This document shows, piece after piece, positions 18,701 through 26,827 of a stretch of DNA of 64,000 bases (position 1 is the stretch's first letter; every line of letters begins with the position of its first letter). Source of the DNA: Deltaproteobacteria bacterium (GTDB lineage: Bacteria > Myxococcota_A > Polyangia > HGW-17). The translations under genes were made by a program, and so were the position numbers. The DNA is taken from positions 1 to 64,000 of the forward strand of contig JAFGWM010000046.1 in assembly GCA_016937155.1 (NCBI GenBank). Reading direction: 5' to 3'. The notes beneath the pieces were generated by a model, which saw nothing but the letters and a program-made list of their open reading frames with translations, did no database searches and was not told where the DNA came from.

Positions 18701-21700
18701 GATGATACTGATGGCTTTCTCGGGATCTCTTGAAAAGATATTTTGAGAGTCATCGGGAATTTCGCCATATTTTTCAATATATAAAACAGCCTGTAGTATT
18801 GCTTCACGAATCCAGTTGCCTGTGCTTGTGAAAGAAATTATTTTTTTCTCGTCAAAGACTGGAGTATCAACTTCAGTATAAGCAGGCGTTTTATTAACAG
18901 ATAAATCTTTCAGAGAAATATCCTTCTTATAGTGCCTGATATTCCTGATTATAGATTTAAACAGTCCGGCTTCTCCGAAAATTTGGTTTTCAAGATTATC
19001 AAGTGCCTCTGATGATACAGTAGAGGATTCCTGACGATCAGAAGGGCTTTTAGGGGGAAGAATCATCTGTGCCCCTGTTCCTGAAACTGCGGAGGAAACC
19101 ATTATCCCCCAAATATCATTCTTGTCACTTACTGATTTAAATAGAGGATTCTCGTTTCCAGTTAGACGACTTTTCTGAATTTGAATATATGGCAGTATTC
19201 TTATTGCAAATATCAAAGCATCATTTTCTGTTACTGAAAAACCTGAAGTGATTTTCGCTGTAAGTCCTGAAATATTTGATGCCCCTGCAGAAACAGCTAA
19301 AATTCCAAGCTGTTTTTTTAAGTATTCACCAGGTGAATTGTATTCAGTCTCAGTTGTGATAATTTTTGCAACTTCACTAAGTTTTTTGTCTGCTAAACCA
19401 TCTGTTGATGATAGCCTGAATTCTTTTTGAATTTCTGAAAGCAATTGATTTCTTCTGGCGCTGTTTCCCTGAAGCAGTTCTTCTATTGTCATTTCAGATG
19501 TAATGTCCTCAGGGAAAGCCCCTGTATTCATTGCCAGAAATGAAATGAATGCGCTCTCTGTTAAATCGGGTGCTCTGAAATTGGTATCATGTTTGACAAC
19601 AGGTATTACCTTCGTTGGAGCGGGTGCCTTTGTTTCATTCAGTATGGGAGTAAGGTCTTTTTCAGGTGTGATTTCATCCTGCCTAATATCAGGAATTGAA
19701 AGCAGTGACCCCTGAATTGAATTTCCATCAATTACATTTGTACTGTTTTCAATATGCAGAATATTTCCATCATAATCAGAATAAAAATATTTTCTTGTCT
19801 GATGCATAAGATTGGAAAGAGTAGGCTGGTGGCCAGGTCCCACTTCAATTATATTTTCGACTTTTCTGTCGAGTAAATTCTCCTGTATCCGAATCCACTG
19901 CACTGGGGATGCAAACTGATATGCGAGAAGCTCAACCATGAGAGTGGAAGTAACAACCTCCTCATCAACATTTTCTTCATTCATTTGAGAAAGCAGATCA
20001 TCAAGTACAGGAGAAGATGTCGTATTCTTTACTTTTTCGATATAATCTCTATCAATAGAAAAAACTTCCCCCATGAGATTTGGGTAATACCTGTCCACAA
20101 GTCTGGCAGGGTCAATTCTGTCGGGGAATGTTTCTCGTAGTGTTTTTCTGAATGCTTCAACTCCATTTCGGAGCAGTGAAGAATGGAATGGTACATCAAC
20201 ACCTGGAACTTCGATATATGGTGGTTTTCCGGTTATTCCAGAACCAATCTCTTTTTCTAGAATCTTTAGTCCCGATTCAAAACCAGTTACACTGTATTGT
20301 CGACCACGTGCATTGAAGTTTACAATTTCAATATAATTTTCAGGATTCTTCGAAATTTCATTCACCAGAGTAATCAGGTGATTTTCTGAAAACCCCGCAT
20401 GATTGGGTCTCACCACTCCCATTTTGAAGGGGGATTTTCCTGTCTCATCACGGGGAACAAAATTCTGCATGGTGAGTCCTCTATGATAGACAACTCTAAC
20501 TACATCCCTGAGGGAAAGAATATCTCCCACAGCGCTCAATGAACTGTATTCTCCAAGACTGTGTCCGCTAAAAGCAGCTGTTTCAATATATGAACCCTTG
20601 TCTCTCAAATCAGCTATCTGTGAGCATGCAAGTACTACTAGGGAAACCTGAGTAAACTGAGTAAGATTTAAGACACCCTGGGGATGTGTATAATTTTCCC
20701 CTTTCACTGAAATACTTTTGGGATTATCCCTGACAATTTCTATAAGTGAAAAACCCAGTTGGGAGCGGGTAAATTCGTCAGCATCATCCCAGATTTTTTT
20801 TCCAGCTGCATTATTCTGATAAACACCAAGGTGCATTCCCTGTTTCTGTACCCCCTGTCCAGGGAAAATATAAGCAGTTACAGGTGAAGATACTGAAAAT
20901 GCTATTTCTGCCTTGGGTTCAGATTTTTCACCGGAAACCACTGCCTTATAAATATATTCTCCTTCTGCACGACCGGTGGCAAAATATTCAATGGAGAGTT
21001 TCTCACTTGGGAAAACGGGGGATAAATATCTTGTTTCCACCTGAGTGATCCTACTTGTTTTATTAAGGTACTTTTCAAAATCAGCAAAGGTGGAGGCCAG
21101 TGTCCACATCCCGTGAATAATAATACCATCAAAACCTGCAAGTCTGGCAATTGCATCATCAAAATGGAGCGGATTGTAATCTCCACTGCATATCGCAAAG
21201 GCGATGGAATCCGATGGTACAGACAACAGGGTTTTCCCTAAAAATACATCATTCTCATATTCAGTCCGTACTTTTTTGAATTCTGATGCTTCAAGTGATT
21301 CAAATGCAAATGTATTTTGTGATTTGCTAATAAATTCCCCTTCGGTTTCAATAAATTTGCCATCAACTGAATCCTCTATAATGAGTCTTTTATTGTTACC
21401 TGCTGTTATTAAATCTGTTGATAATTTATCATCGGTTTCAATATCACAGATCCTTGCATCACTTCTGAAATGTACAAGGCCCAATGGATCCACTCCGGAA
21501 ACGTCAATCATAGCGGGAAGAGCCTTACTTATATACCAGGGTAGAAAACTGGAATCAGTTCTTCTCATCCTTTTGACAACAGCAGCATATTCATTCAGCG
21601 ATAATGGCTCCCTGAAAACATTTGCACTGTAAAGGTTTTTAATCCCCGAAAGATATTTGTCCCTGTTTAGTATAATAGTGCCGTTTTCATTAACTGAGAA

Positions 21701-24622
21701 TTCAAAAATCAATTCTGCAGTAGTGCTGTCAGGAAATCTGACCAAATATTTCACTTTAATTACAGATTTAACATAATTAACTGTCAGCAGAATCCCGGCA
21801 GGATCAGACAGCGTAACTGATTCTCCTTTGGAGAAAATTTTTACTGTGTAGTTTTTCCCCTCTGATATTAATTTTTTAACAATTGAAGGAACTTCTTGTC
21901 GGTTATTCACAGAGAATGCCAACTGGGAGAAAATTCTGAATACAGGTATGGAAACTCGCGAGAAAAGCATAGAAGGAATTTCAGCCCCTAAACAATTGAA
22001 GGAATAATCCTGATAAACTTCTTCTTGGTGGATGAACTCAGAGTCAATAAGGGATGTGAGGATATTTTCAACAGGTATAGACTCACGATTTATTCCATCA
22101 ATTGCACGTGGCCCGGGAATTACTATGACCTGCTGAGGATCCATTTCAGGATCATGAGAATAGAAAAGGCCATCAGAAAGGTACTGGGCAGGGGTTGATG
22201 TCCCAATTTCCCATACAAAGGGTACAGGTTTACCTGGTGTTTTAAAGCAACGGAAAAAATATCTTTTGTCACTTTCAATCACCGTTAAAAAATTGATTTC
22301 ATGAATGGAATTCCGGATAAATTCCAGAGCTTTTTCAGGGGATGTATGCTCGAGTGATGAATCAGTATCCTTGAAATCCATTCTTTCAAGGGTTCTGTTC
22401 AACAGATCTGAAAATATCTGTTTGTGATTTTCAGCTATCCAGACAGGTTCAGACTGCGCCGAATTAAAATGACGTACGAGGGTAAGAAATCTTGAAAGAA
22501 CCTCCAGATAGGTCATTTTTTCAATATCCCCGAAATATGGTTTTGGCGATATATTCAGAAGTTTTACAATTTCATCTTTTCTTGAATTCGCTAATTCATC
22601 AGAGGTGCATGAACTCTGTAAAAATGATGCAGTATGTTCAGCTTCATTAGCAAGATACCAGATTGGAGCTCCAAGAGAACTACGACCATTTCTTATTGAG
22701 TCGGTTTTTTCCCAGAGGGGACTATCTGAACCCTTGGCTTCAACAAGAAGTTTTCTTACTCCATTTGAGGTTTCAGCCTCTTTTGCGACCATCGCTAAAG
22801 TTCCGGTAATAACAGCATCAACTGGTTTCCTGAAAACACTGCTGTACCAGGTTCCGGAAAGCAATTTGGTAGCATCATCCCTGTTGCGTATTCCTCCACC
22901 GGTTGCAAGAAGAATATTTGAATGTTTACGAATACGGTTGTAATAACGGGTGAGAAGGTTCATCAAAGGATAAGTACTATGATGACCACCGGCTTCTCCA
23001 CCTTCCATTTGTAAAATAATTGAATATTCAGGATAGGCTTCAGCTATGGCAATGATAGACTCAATCTGCTCTGGAGTTCCTGCCTTAAATGAGTTCAACC
23101 ACATTCCATAATCATTTAATTTTTTAAGTAATTCACCAGCCTCTTTAATCTCAGGAACGCCTGCGCTAACAGTAAGTCCGGCTATTGGATATCCTTCTTT
23201 TTTGAGTTTAAAAATCAGACCGTCTTTTGCCACATGAAGGTTCCAGAGGTAGGGATCCAGATAGAGTGTATTGAGAACAATTTCAATATCTGATTCCAGA
23301 CTATCCCTGATTTCATTCATCCTCTCTCTGAAAATTTGTTCTGTGACCTGACCGCCACCTGCGAGTTCAGCTAAAAATCCTGCATTTGCGGCAGCGGATA
23401 CTATCTCCGAGGTGGCTGTTGTTGGTGTCATTCCCCCAAGGATTACCGGTTTACGGCCGGTTACCGAAGAAAACCATAATGGACCGGTCAATATATTGTC
23501 GGATTGCATCGTTTCATTTCTGGTTCGCATAACTGGAATTGACGAACCAAAAAGAGCCATTCCGGTTAGTTTGAGTAATCCATCACCAGGCCCGGGGATT
23601 ACAAGCTCAGTAGGATTGTTTTCAGAAACAATTCTTTCCACGGTATGAGGCCAGTCAACAGTTCCGGTATACTGCATATCAAGAAGGGTTTTGCTGATAT
23701 CCTCCAGTAAATCCATTCTTGTACCACCTTCACATCCATAAACTCTGCAAAGCGGTCTGTATTTGTTGAAGTCAAGTCCAATTTCAAGAAGATCATGATC
23801 TATCAACCTCCGTCCTTCAGCCATCATCGGTGAATGGAAAGGGCCACTTACTTTAAGGGGCTCCCAATCCCAGGAAAGAGAGAGAGCAGATGATTTACCT
23901 GCGAGGTTTTCCAGTTGAGATACAACTTTTTTTAACTGGGAAGGATCCCCTGACACAACAAAACGATCAGATGAATTTTTCAGGCTGATATAGCAGTCTG
24001 AAAGTGTATTTATCACCTTATTCAGGATGGAAAATGGAATTCCTGTAATACTGAGCATGGGGGAAAATTGAATCCCATCTTCGGAGTAAACATCACTGAA
24101 ATATCCGGAAGACTGCTGCATCCTGATTCCCTGATATACGAGATACTCAGAAATATATCCAGATGTACTGATGCACTTTTCTTTACCCCAACTGATTGAT
24201 AAAGCTGCGACTATTCCCTGTGAATGTCCTGATAACACTTTAATTTCTTTTGTTATATCCGGAAAAAGATCATCAGATATAGCATGAGCGACTGATGTGA
24301 TGTAAAGCATTACCTGACTTACAGCACTGGAGCTTAAATACTGTTTTAGGGGAACATCAATTCTTCCGGTAATCCACGACAATGGGAATATTCCATATTC
24401 CAGCATTCCTGAACCCCTTATTGCTGATTTTTCAACTGATTTGATAAGGTGTTCTTCCATATTCTTTAAAAAATCCATAACTTCAGGGAAAGATGCCAGT
24501 AATTTTAATTCTGAATACCAGTCGGAACTTTGGCCGGCTAGTAGGACTGCTGTAATTTTTCTATCTGCATTCATATCTGTATGCGCTCCAAATTTTTTTC
24601 TGCTTTCAGATGATATATTCAT
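15785..24622 (-). CDS. fas: Type I fatty acid synthase, single-chain (fungal/mycobacterial architecture)
   Basis: About 2945 aa, close to mycobacterial FAS-I length. Domains in order, with residues numbered from ATG 24622: acetyltransferase, GHSQG with Ser134; FMN-type enoyl reductase, GGMTPTT at 396 and EGGEAGGHHS with His547/548; hot-dog dehydratase, SGDYNPLHF with Asp1148 and His1153; malonyl/palmitoyl transferase, GHSLGEY with Ser1355; ACP, GNSARRNQLL with probable phosphopantetheine Ser1721; ketoreductase, TGAGPGS near 2037 and Tyr2188/Lys2192 of YGETK; ketosynthase, Cys2615 in AACATAG, His2767 in MHGTST, His2808 in TGHPKGG. There is no C-terminal phosphopantetheinyl transferase. It should make acyl-CoAs from acetyl-CoA and malonyl-CoA in the cytosol. 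I preferred ATG 24622 (GGAG eight bases upstream) over an in-frame TTG at 24649. Base composition resembles its neighbours by eye, so any transfer is not recent. Confidence 0.95.
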   Translation of the reverse strand: MNISSESRKKFGAHTDMNADRKITAVLLAGQSSDWYSELKLLASFPEVMDFLKNMEEHLIKSVEKSAIRGSGMLEYGIFPLSWITGRIDVPLKQYLSSSAVSQVMLYITSVAHAISDDLFPDITKEIKVLSGHSQGIVAALSISWGKEKCISTSGYISEYLVYQGIRMQQSSGYFSDVYSEDGIQFSPMLSITGIPFSILNKVINTLSDCYISLKNSSDRFVVSGDPSQLKKVVSQLENLAGKSSALSLSWDWEPLKVSGPFHSPMMAEGRRLIDHDLLEIGLDFNKYRPLCRVYGCEGGTRMDLLEDISKTLLDMQYTGTVDWPHTVERIVSENNPTELVIPGPGDGLLKLTGMALFGSSIPVMRTRNETMQSDNILTGPLWFSSVTGRKPVILGGMTPTTATSEIVSAAANAGFLAELAGGGQVTEQIFRERMNEIRDSLESDIEIVLNTLYLDPYLWNLHVAKDGLIFKLKKEGYPIAGLTVSAGVPEIKEAGELLKKLNDYGMWLNSFKAGTPEQIESIIAIAEAYPEYSIILQMEGGEAGGHHSTYPLMNLLTRYYNRIRKHSNILLATGGGIRNRDDATKLLSGTWYSSVFRKPVDAVITGTLAMVAKEAETSNGVRKLLVEAKGSDSPLWEKTDSIRNGRSSLGAPIWYLANEAEHTASFLQSSCTSDELANSRKDEIVKLLNISPKPYFGDIEKMTYLEVLSRFLTLVRHFNSAQSEPVWIAENHKQIFSDLLNRTLERMDFKDTDSSLEHTSPEKALEFIRNSIHEINFLTVIESDKRYFFRCFKTPGKPVPFVWEIGTSTPAQYLSDGLFYSHDPEMDPQQVIVIPGPRAIDGINRESIPVENILTSLIDSEFIHQEEVYQDYSFNCLGAEIPSMLFSRVSIPVFRIFSQLAFSVNNRQEVPSIVKKLISEGKNYTVKIFSKGESVTLSDPAGILLTVNYVKSVIKVKYLVRFPDSTTAELIFEFSVNENGTIILNRDKYLSGIKNLYSANVFREPLSLNEYAAVVKRMRRTDSSFLPWYISKALPAMIDVSGVDPLGLVHFRSDARICDIETDDKLSTDLITAGNNKRLIIEDSVDGKFIETEGEFISKSQNTFAFESLEASEFKKVRTEYENDVFLGKTLLSVPSDSIAFAICSGDYNPLHFDDAIARLAGFDGIIIHGMWTLASTFADFEKYLNKTSRITQVETRYLSPVFPSEKLSIEYFATGRAEGEYIYKAVVSGEKSEPKAEIAFSVSSPVTAYIFPGQGVQKQGMHLGVYQNNAAGKKIWDDADEFTRSQLGFSLIEIVRDNPKSISVKGENYTHPQGVLNLTQFTQVSLVVLACSQIADLRDKGSYIETAAFSGHSLGEYSSLSAVGDILSLRDVVRVVYHRGLTMQNFVPRDETGKSPFKMGVVRPNHAGFSENHLITLVNEISKNPENYIEIVNFNARGRQYSVTGFESGLKILEKEIGSGITGKPPYIEVPGVDVPFHSSLLRNGVEAFRKTLRETFPDRIDPARLVDRYYPNLMGEVFSIDRDYIEKVKNTTSSPVLDDLLSQMNEENVDEEVVTSTLMVELLAYQFASPVQWIRIQENLLDRKVENIIEVGPGHQPTLSNLMHQTRKYFYSDYDGNILHIENSTNVIDGNSIQGSLLSIPDIRQDEITPEKDLTPILNETKAPAPTKVIPVVKHDTNFRAPDLTESAFISFLAMNTGAFPEDITSEMTIEELLQGNSARRNQLLSEIQKEFRLSSTDGLADKKLSEVAKIITTETEYNSPGEYLKKQLGILAVSAGASNISGLTAKITSGFSVTENDALIFAIRILPYIQIQKSRLTGNENPLFKSVSDKNDIWGIMVSSAVSGTGAQMILPPKSPSDRQESSTVSSEALDNLENQIFGEAGLFKSIIRNIRHYKKDISLKDLSVNKTPAYTEVDTPVFDEKKIISFTSTGNWIREAILQAVLYIEKYGEIPDDSQNIFSRDPEKAISIINWYMNKSDNERKKLYSSCIDTIKRGAANTEILKNLPAKTPMNSEINSVRIKLDVEKFDAVITGAGPGSIALEIMKNVLRSGKKAVVGVSSLNEKRVKWFAEIFRKTCVKNSELHIVPFRQGNFEDVRNFSIWSIDKLKSSENVSVYPFAAQAKNGFSGDVSFDFDSVIRVNLTGIVAMTGIMAQLWSENSHASPLKIILPMSPNQGAMGGDGLYGETKAGLRVLLNKWHSEPLLNNNTWICGAVIGWVRGTGLMGAQDSLAGVLEEKLGIKTWSSQEMGLFLSTLGQLSVDHPESIEVDITGGISSIPDWGTRLREIRSTLQSQKSSRVPGFIPESDSLPIFRGNSRMTELTGSKKPNLTIPSSEIIVVCGYGEIGPYGDEDARWDIEQSGTLSDKGIFKLAVETGKIKWDSQKGYYTDSEGNQISERDAVKKFGNIFKDITGIRFKTNESPEIPDYPSFENITLTEDLYFNVESEETVRLLKASEGDNLSIVSHSESGYSLKKKKGSVISVPVRRKMKNTVAGMVPDGWDCRNFGLSEGDANDIDRNSQFMLYTVMRAINRAMITTSELNSRIHTSRTGNSIGTGIGGMERLIRLYTDPVRGVQRDPVSLQESLGNVGPGHVSQEVLGNHGPMISPVAACATAGVSIESAMEKIITGKADVMFAGACDDLSYAGTVGFDDMAATVDVDFMNTAGISPARMSRPHDTHRKGFVESQGGGAVMITKLDTALSLGLPVYAILGGGWTFGDGHSKSIPAPGFGLLSVAYKGENGFLGRALSKYNLDINDIAVVSMHGTSTPVNDPHESGIYSEIFKKMGRDKSNPALVISQKAVTGHPKGGAAAFQLNGVIQSMRDSIVPPHLNLDNPDVKMDSIEHLIYPSSRVRVPQSRYKAALISTLGFGHVSSMMLVINPSILNSILDKNQCTEYNKLLIRRSMNMRFVETDLGLRPLLNLNREKPHSSESDEINYLLGE

Positions 24623-24948
24623 AAACTCTACTCCAGTATTGATAACCAATTCGCGAAATAAAATACACTCGTAAATAGATACGCGAAAAAACGGGAATTG
24701 TGGTATGCATATAGCGTGCCATATTAAACTGTCGTGCTATAACAATAAGTTACAGGAAATTAAGCATCCGGATTACAGCATAGACTTTTTCGCACCGGGT
24801 AATAAATTACACCATACAGCATTGAAAATTGTGTTATGACCAACTAATGAGACCCCAATGACAGGAAATGATTGCATTATAATGTCTCAGGTGCTAATGT
24901 GTGCCATCTTAGGTATACGCTGTTTATCGATTTTGGAGGTGTATAATA
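24623..24948. other. Divergent control region between fas and the acidic-protein gene
   Basis: No gene is seen here. For the minus strand it holds the sigma-54-like promoter (24706-24721) and then, in the presumed fas leader, two CGCGAAA direct repeats (24652-24658 and 24682-24688, 30 bp apart). The first lies inside the palindrome TTCGCGAA (24650-24657). An inverted pair TATAGC (24710-24715) / GCTATA (24736-24741) flanks the promoter's upstream side. For the plus strand there is a perfect TATAAT at 24878-24883, but no good -35 box at normal spacing, and GGAGG at 24935-24939 before ATG 24949. Confidence 0.5.
24706..24721 (-). promoter_or_regulatory. Sigma-54-type (-24/-12) promoter candidate for fas
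   Basis: Read on the minus strand the sequence is TGGCACGCTATATGCA. This matches the sigma-54 core TGGCACG-N4-TTGCW at all positions except one T (A instead), and the GG and GC pairs keep the diagnostic spacing. Initiation would fall near 24695, giving a leader of roughly 70 bases before ATG 24622. Sigma-54 promoters need an AAA+ activator; none was recognised in this window. A chance match is possible, but position and strand favour function. Confidence 0.5.
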
Positions 24949-25662
24949 ATGATTCCCTATGAAGACCTTGTTGATGCTCTTGATATGGCAAACGGCAAAG
25001 TGGTTCAGTATTCAACTGCTCAGGCCATTCCCGTAACAGATGAAGTAGCTGCAGTTGAGTCGTATGAAATTGCTGAAGAACAAAGTTCTTTTCAGAGCAC
25101 TTCTGAAATGGCTCCACCTGACAGTGACCCGTGGTCAGATGATGATAATCTATTTGGTGAAGAGCTCCCTCCTCAGGCTATGCCGGTGGAAACTGGTTTT
25201 GAAGTAATGAATGAGGAATCCTTACCTCCAGTAAATCAGTCTGAAGATCTTTTATCTGATGGTTTTGGAGAGGAAGGCTTTGACCTGATTGATCAGGAGG
25301 AACTGCCAGTTGCTGTTGACTCCGGATATGTGGTTTCGGAGGAAAACGAGCTTGATATGGACGCTCTTAATACTCTTCCCCCTGAAGAAACTGAGGATGT
25401 GCTGGGCCTTTCAGAAGATCTGGATGTCCCTCAGCATCGTGCAATGGAAGACGAAAATCAGGCTCTTGATTCTCTGGGATTTTCAGTGGAAGAGGGCGTT
25501 CTCCCTCCACAGGACGGCTCAATAGAAAATTCAGGGGATGTTGTTCCGAAAGGGACAGTTCTTGGTATGCCTGCACCCCAGATTGACCCTTCACAATGGC
25601 CGGGTGCATCAAGCGGTGAATATCCGCCCCCCCCACCACCACCAACAGATGTTCAAGGATAA
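24949..25662 (+). CDS. Acidic low-complexity protein with proline-rich tail, unknown function
   Basis: The protein has 237 aa and is very rich in Asp, Glu and Pro. It has a short ordered-looking N-terminus (MIPYEDLVDALDMANGK) and the rest is probably disordered. It ends with SGEYPPPPPPPTDVQG. There is no signal peptide or membrane helix, so it is presumably cytosolic. I do not recognise a named family. GGAGG nine bases before ATG gives a firm start. The next gene, a KOW-domain protein, follows after 33 bp on the same strand, so the two probably work together. The gene is divergent from the fas operon and shares its upstream region. Confidence 0.75.
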   Translation: MIPYEDLVDALDMANGKVVQYSTAQAIPVTDEVAAVESYEIAEEQSSFQSTSEMAPPDSDPWSDDDNLFGEELPPQAMPVETGFEVMNEESLPPVNQSEDLLSDGFGEEGFDLIDQEELPVAVDSGYVVSEENELDMDALNTLPPEETEDVLGLSEDLDVPQHRAMEDENQALDSLGFSVEEGVLPPQDGSIENSGDVVPKGTVLGMPAPQIDPSQWPGASSGEYPPPPPPPTDVQG

Positions 25663-25695
25663 TTACCCCATTCCATATGATAATGCAGGATAGAA

Positions 25696-26823
25696 ATGTT
25701 TGAAAGCAGTGATTTTGAAGTGTTTTCCCGGGCTAAATGGTCCGATATGGTATACAATAGAGACCGACTTAAGGTAAAAGAAAAACTTGTGGCTCTTGGT
25801 AAGCAAATTTCCGATATGCTAAATTCTGAACTGGATGATTTTGTATCTGAGGTTGGTACTGAACATCCGGCATTATGGAATAAACGGGCTGTTGACAGAC
25901 TGGAATTCTTTTTTCTCAGACCGGAAAGTCAAAGAAAGATTCTCTCCAAGGCTTTTTCCGGGGAGATTCCTATGGCTGTTGCAGTGCAGAATCCCAGTGA
26001 CCTTTACACCAACTGCAGTATCGGATTGGTTATTGATAATGACGGATTAAAGGTTGGCCTAAGACTTCCCTCACTGGCAATGGGCGATCGTGAAGTACTT
26101 AAAATAAACCTGAGAGAGGATTCGAGATATAGTCAATTTGAAAAAGTTCTGGATAGTCTTGAAGAGCAGATTGTTTGCGTAATTGATGGTACTGTGTTGG
26201 ATTATGAAGCGTCAAACCGGCGTACTTCATTGTCTAATGCTCTGGACCGTCTTTATGAGAATGCTGTTAAGGATTACAGAAGTTTTCTGGGACTTATCAG
26301 GATTTTCACCAGAGAAGAATGTATTGAATACGGCGATGGTATAGTTGAACACATTTCTGAAGTTTTTAAGGTATTGATACCGGTTTATAAAATGATTGCA
26401 TGGAATATAAATGACGACTTTGCCGGAATCAGTGGTCTCGTTTCTCAGATTGAAAAATCAAGACAGCAGGAGAAAGAAAAAAGTCAGAAGCAGTTTGAAG
26501 AGATTAAAAAGGTGCAGGAAGTTAAAGTTTCCCACACTGTTCCTGAAGCCGCAGTTAAAAAGCCTGCTGAACATCGCAAATCACAAGAAAACAGCCGTCC
26601 TCCTGTTAAGAAACCTAAAAAGCATAAAAATAAACCGGAATCCAGAAAGAATGACAGAAAAATTCCTGATAAAAAGATTAATGCAGGAGATAAAGTCATT
26701 GTTGAGTCAGGGCTTCTTTCGGGCAAGGAAGGTATTGTACTCAGTGTCAATGGTTTTAACTGTAAGGTTCAGGTTGGAAATATTCAGACTAATATCGACT
26801 CAAAATTTCTCAAGATAAAGTAA
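25696..26823 (+). CDS. KOW-motif C-terminal protein, unknown function
   Basis: 375 aa. Residues 1-245 are a mixed helical region with no motif I can name (starts MFESSDFEVFSRAKWSDMV). About 250-320 is a Lys/Glu-rich, probably disordered linker. The last ~50 residues form a KOW-like module (AGDKVIVESGLLSGKEGIV, then a repeat of short strands) of the kind found in NusG and ribosomal proteins, which bind RNA or ribosome surfaces. A role near transcription, translation or nucleic acid is plausible but inferred only from KOW. It lies 33 bp after the acidic protein gene. It converges on a radical SAM gene with only four bases between stops. Confidence 0.78.
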   Translation: MFESSDFEVFSRAKWSDMVYNRDRLKVKEKLVALGKQISDMLNSELDDFVSEVGTEHPALWNKRAVDRLEFFFLRPESQRKILSKAFSGEIPMAVAVQNPSDLYTNCSIGLVIDNDGLKVGLRLPSLAMGDREVLKINLREDSRYSQFEKVLDSLEEQIVCVIDGTVLDYEASNRRTSLSNALDRLYENAVKDYRSFLGLIRIFTREECIEYGDGIVEHISEVFKVLIPVYKMIAWNINDDFAGISGLVSQIEKSRQQEKEKSQKQFEEIKKVQEVKVSHTVPEAAVKKPAEHRKSQENSRPPVKKPKKHKNKPESRKNDRKIPDKKINAGDKVIVESGLLSGKEGIVLSVNGFNCKVQVGNIQTNIDSKFLKIK

Positions 26824-26827
26824 AAGT

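Noticed and set aside
24878-24883. Perfect TATAAT before the acidic-protein gene as a called promoter
   Set aside because: No acceptable -35 at 16-18 bp spacing; mentioned only in the intergenic note.
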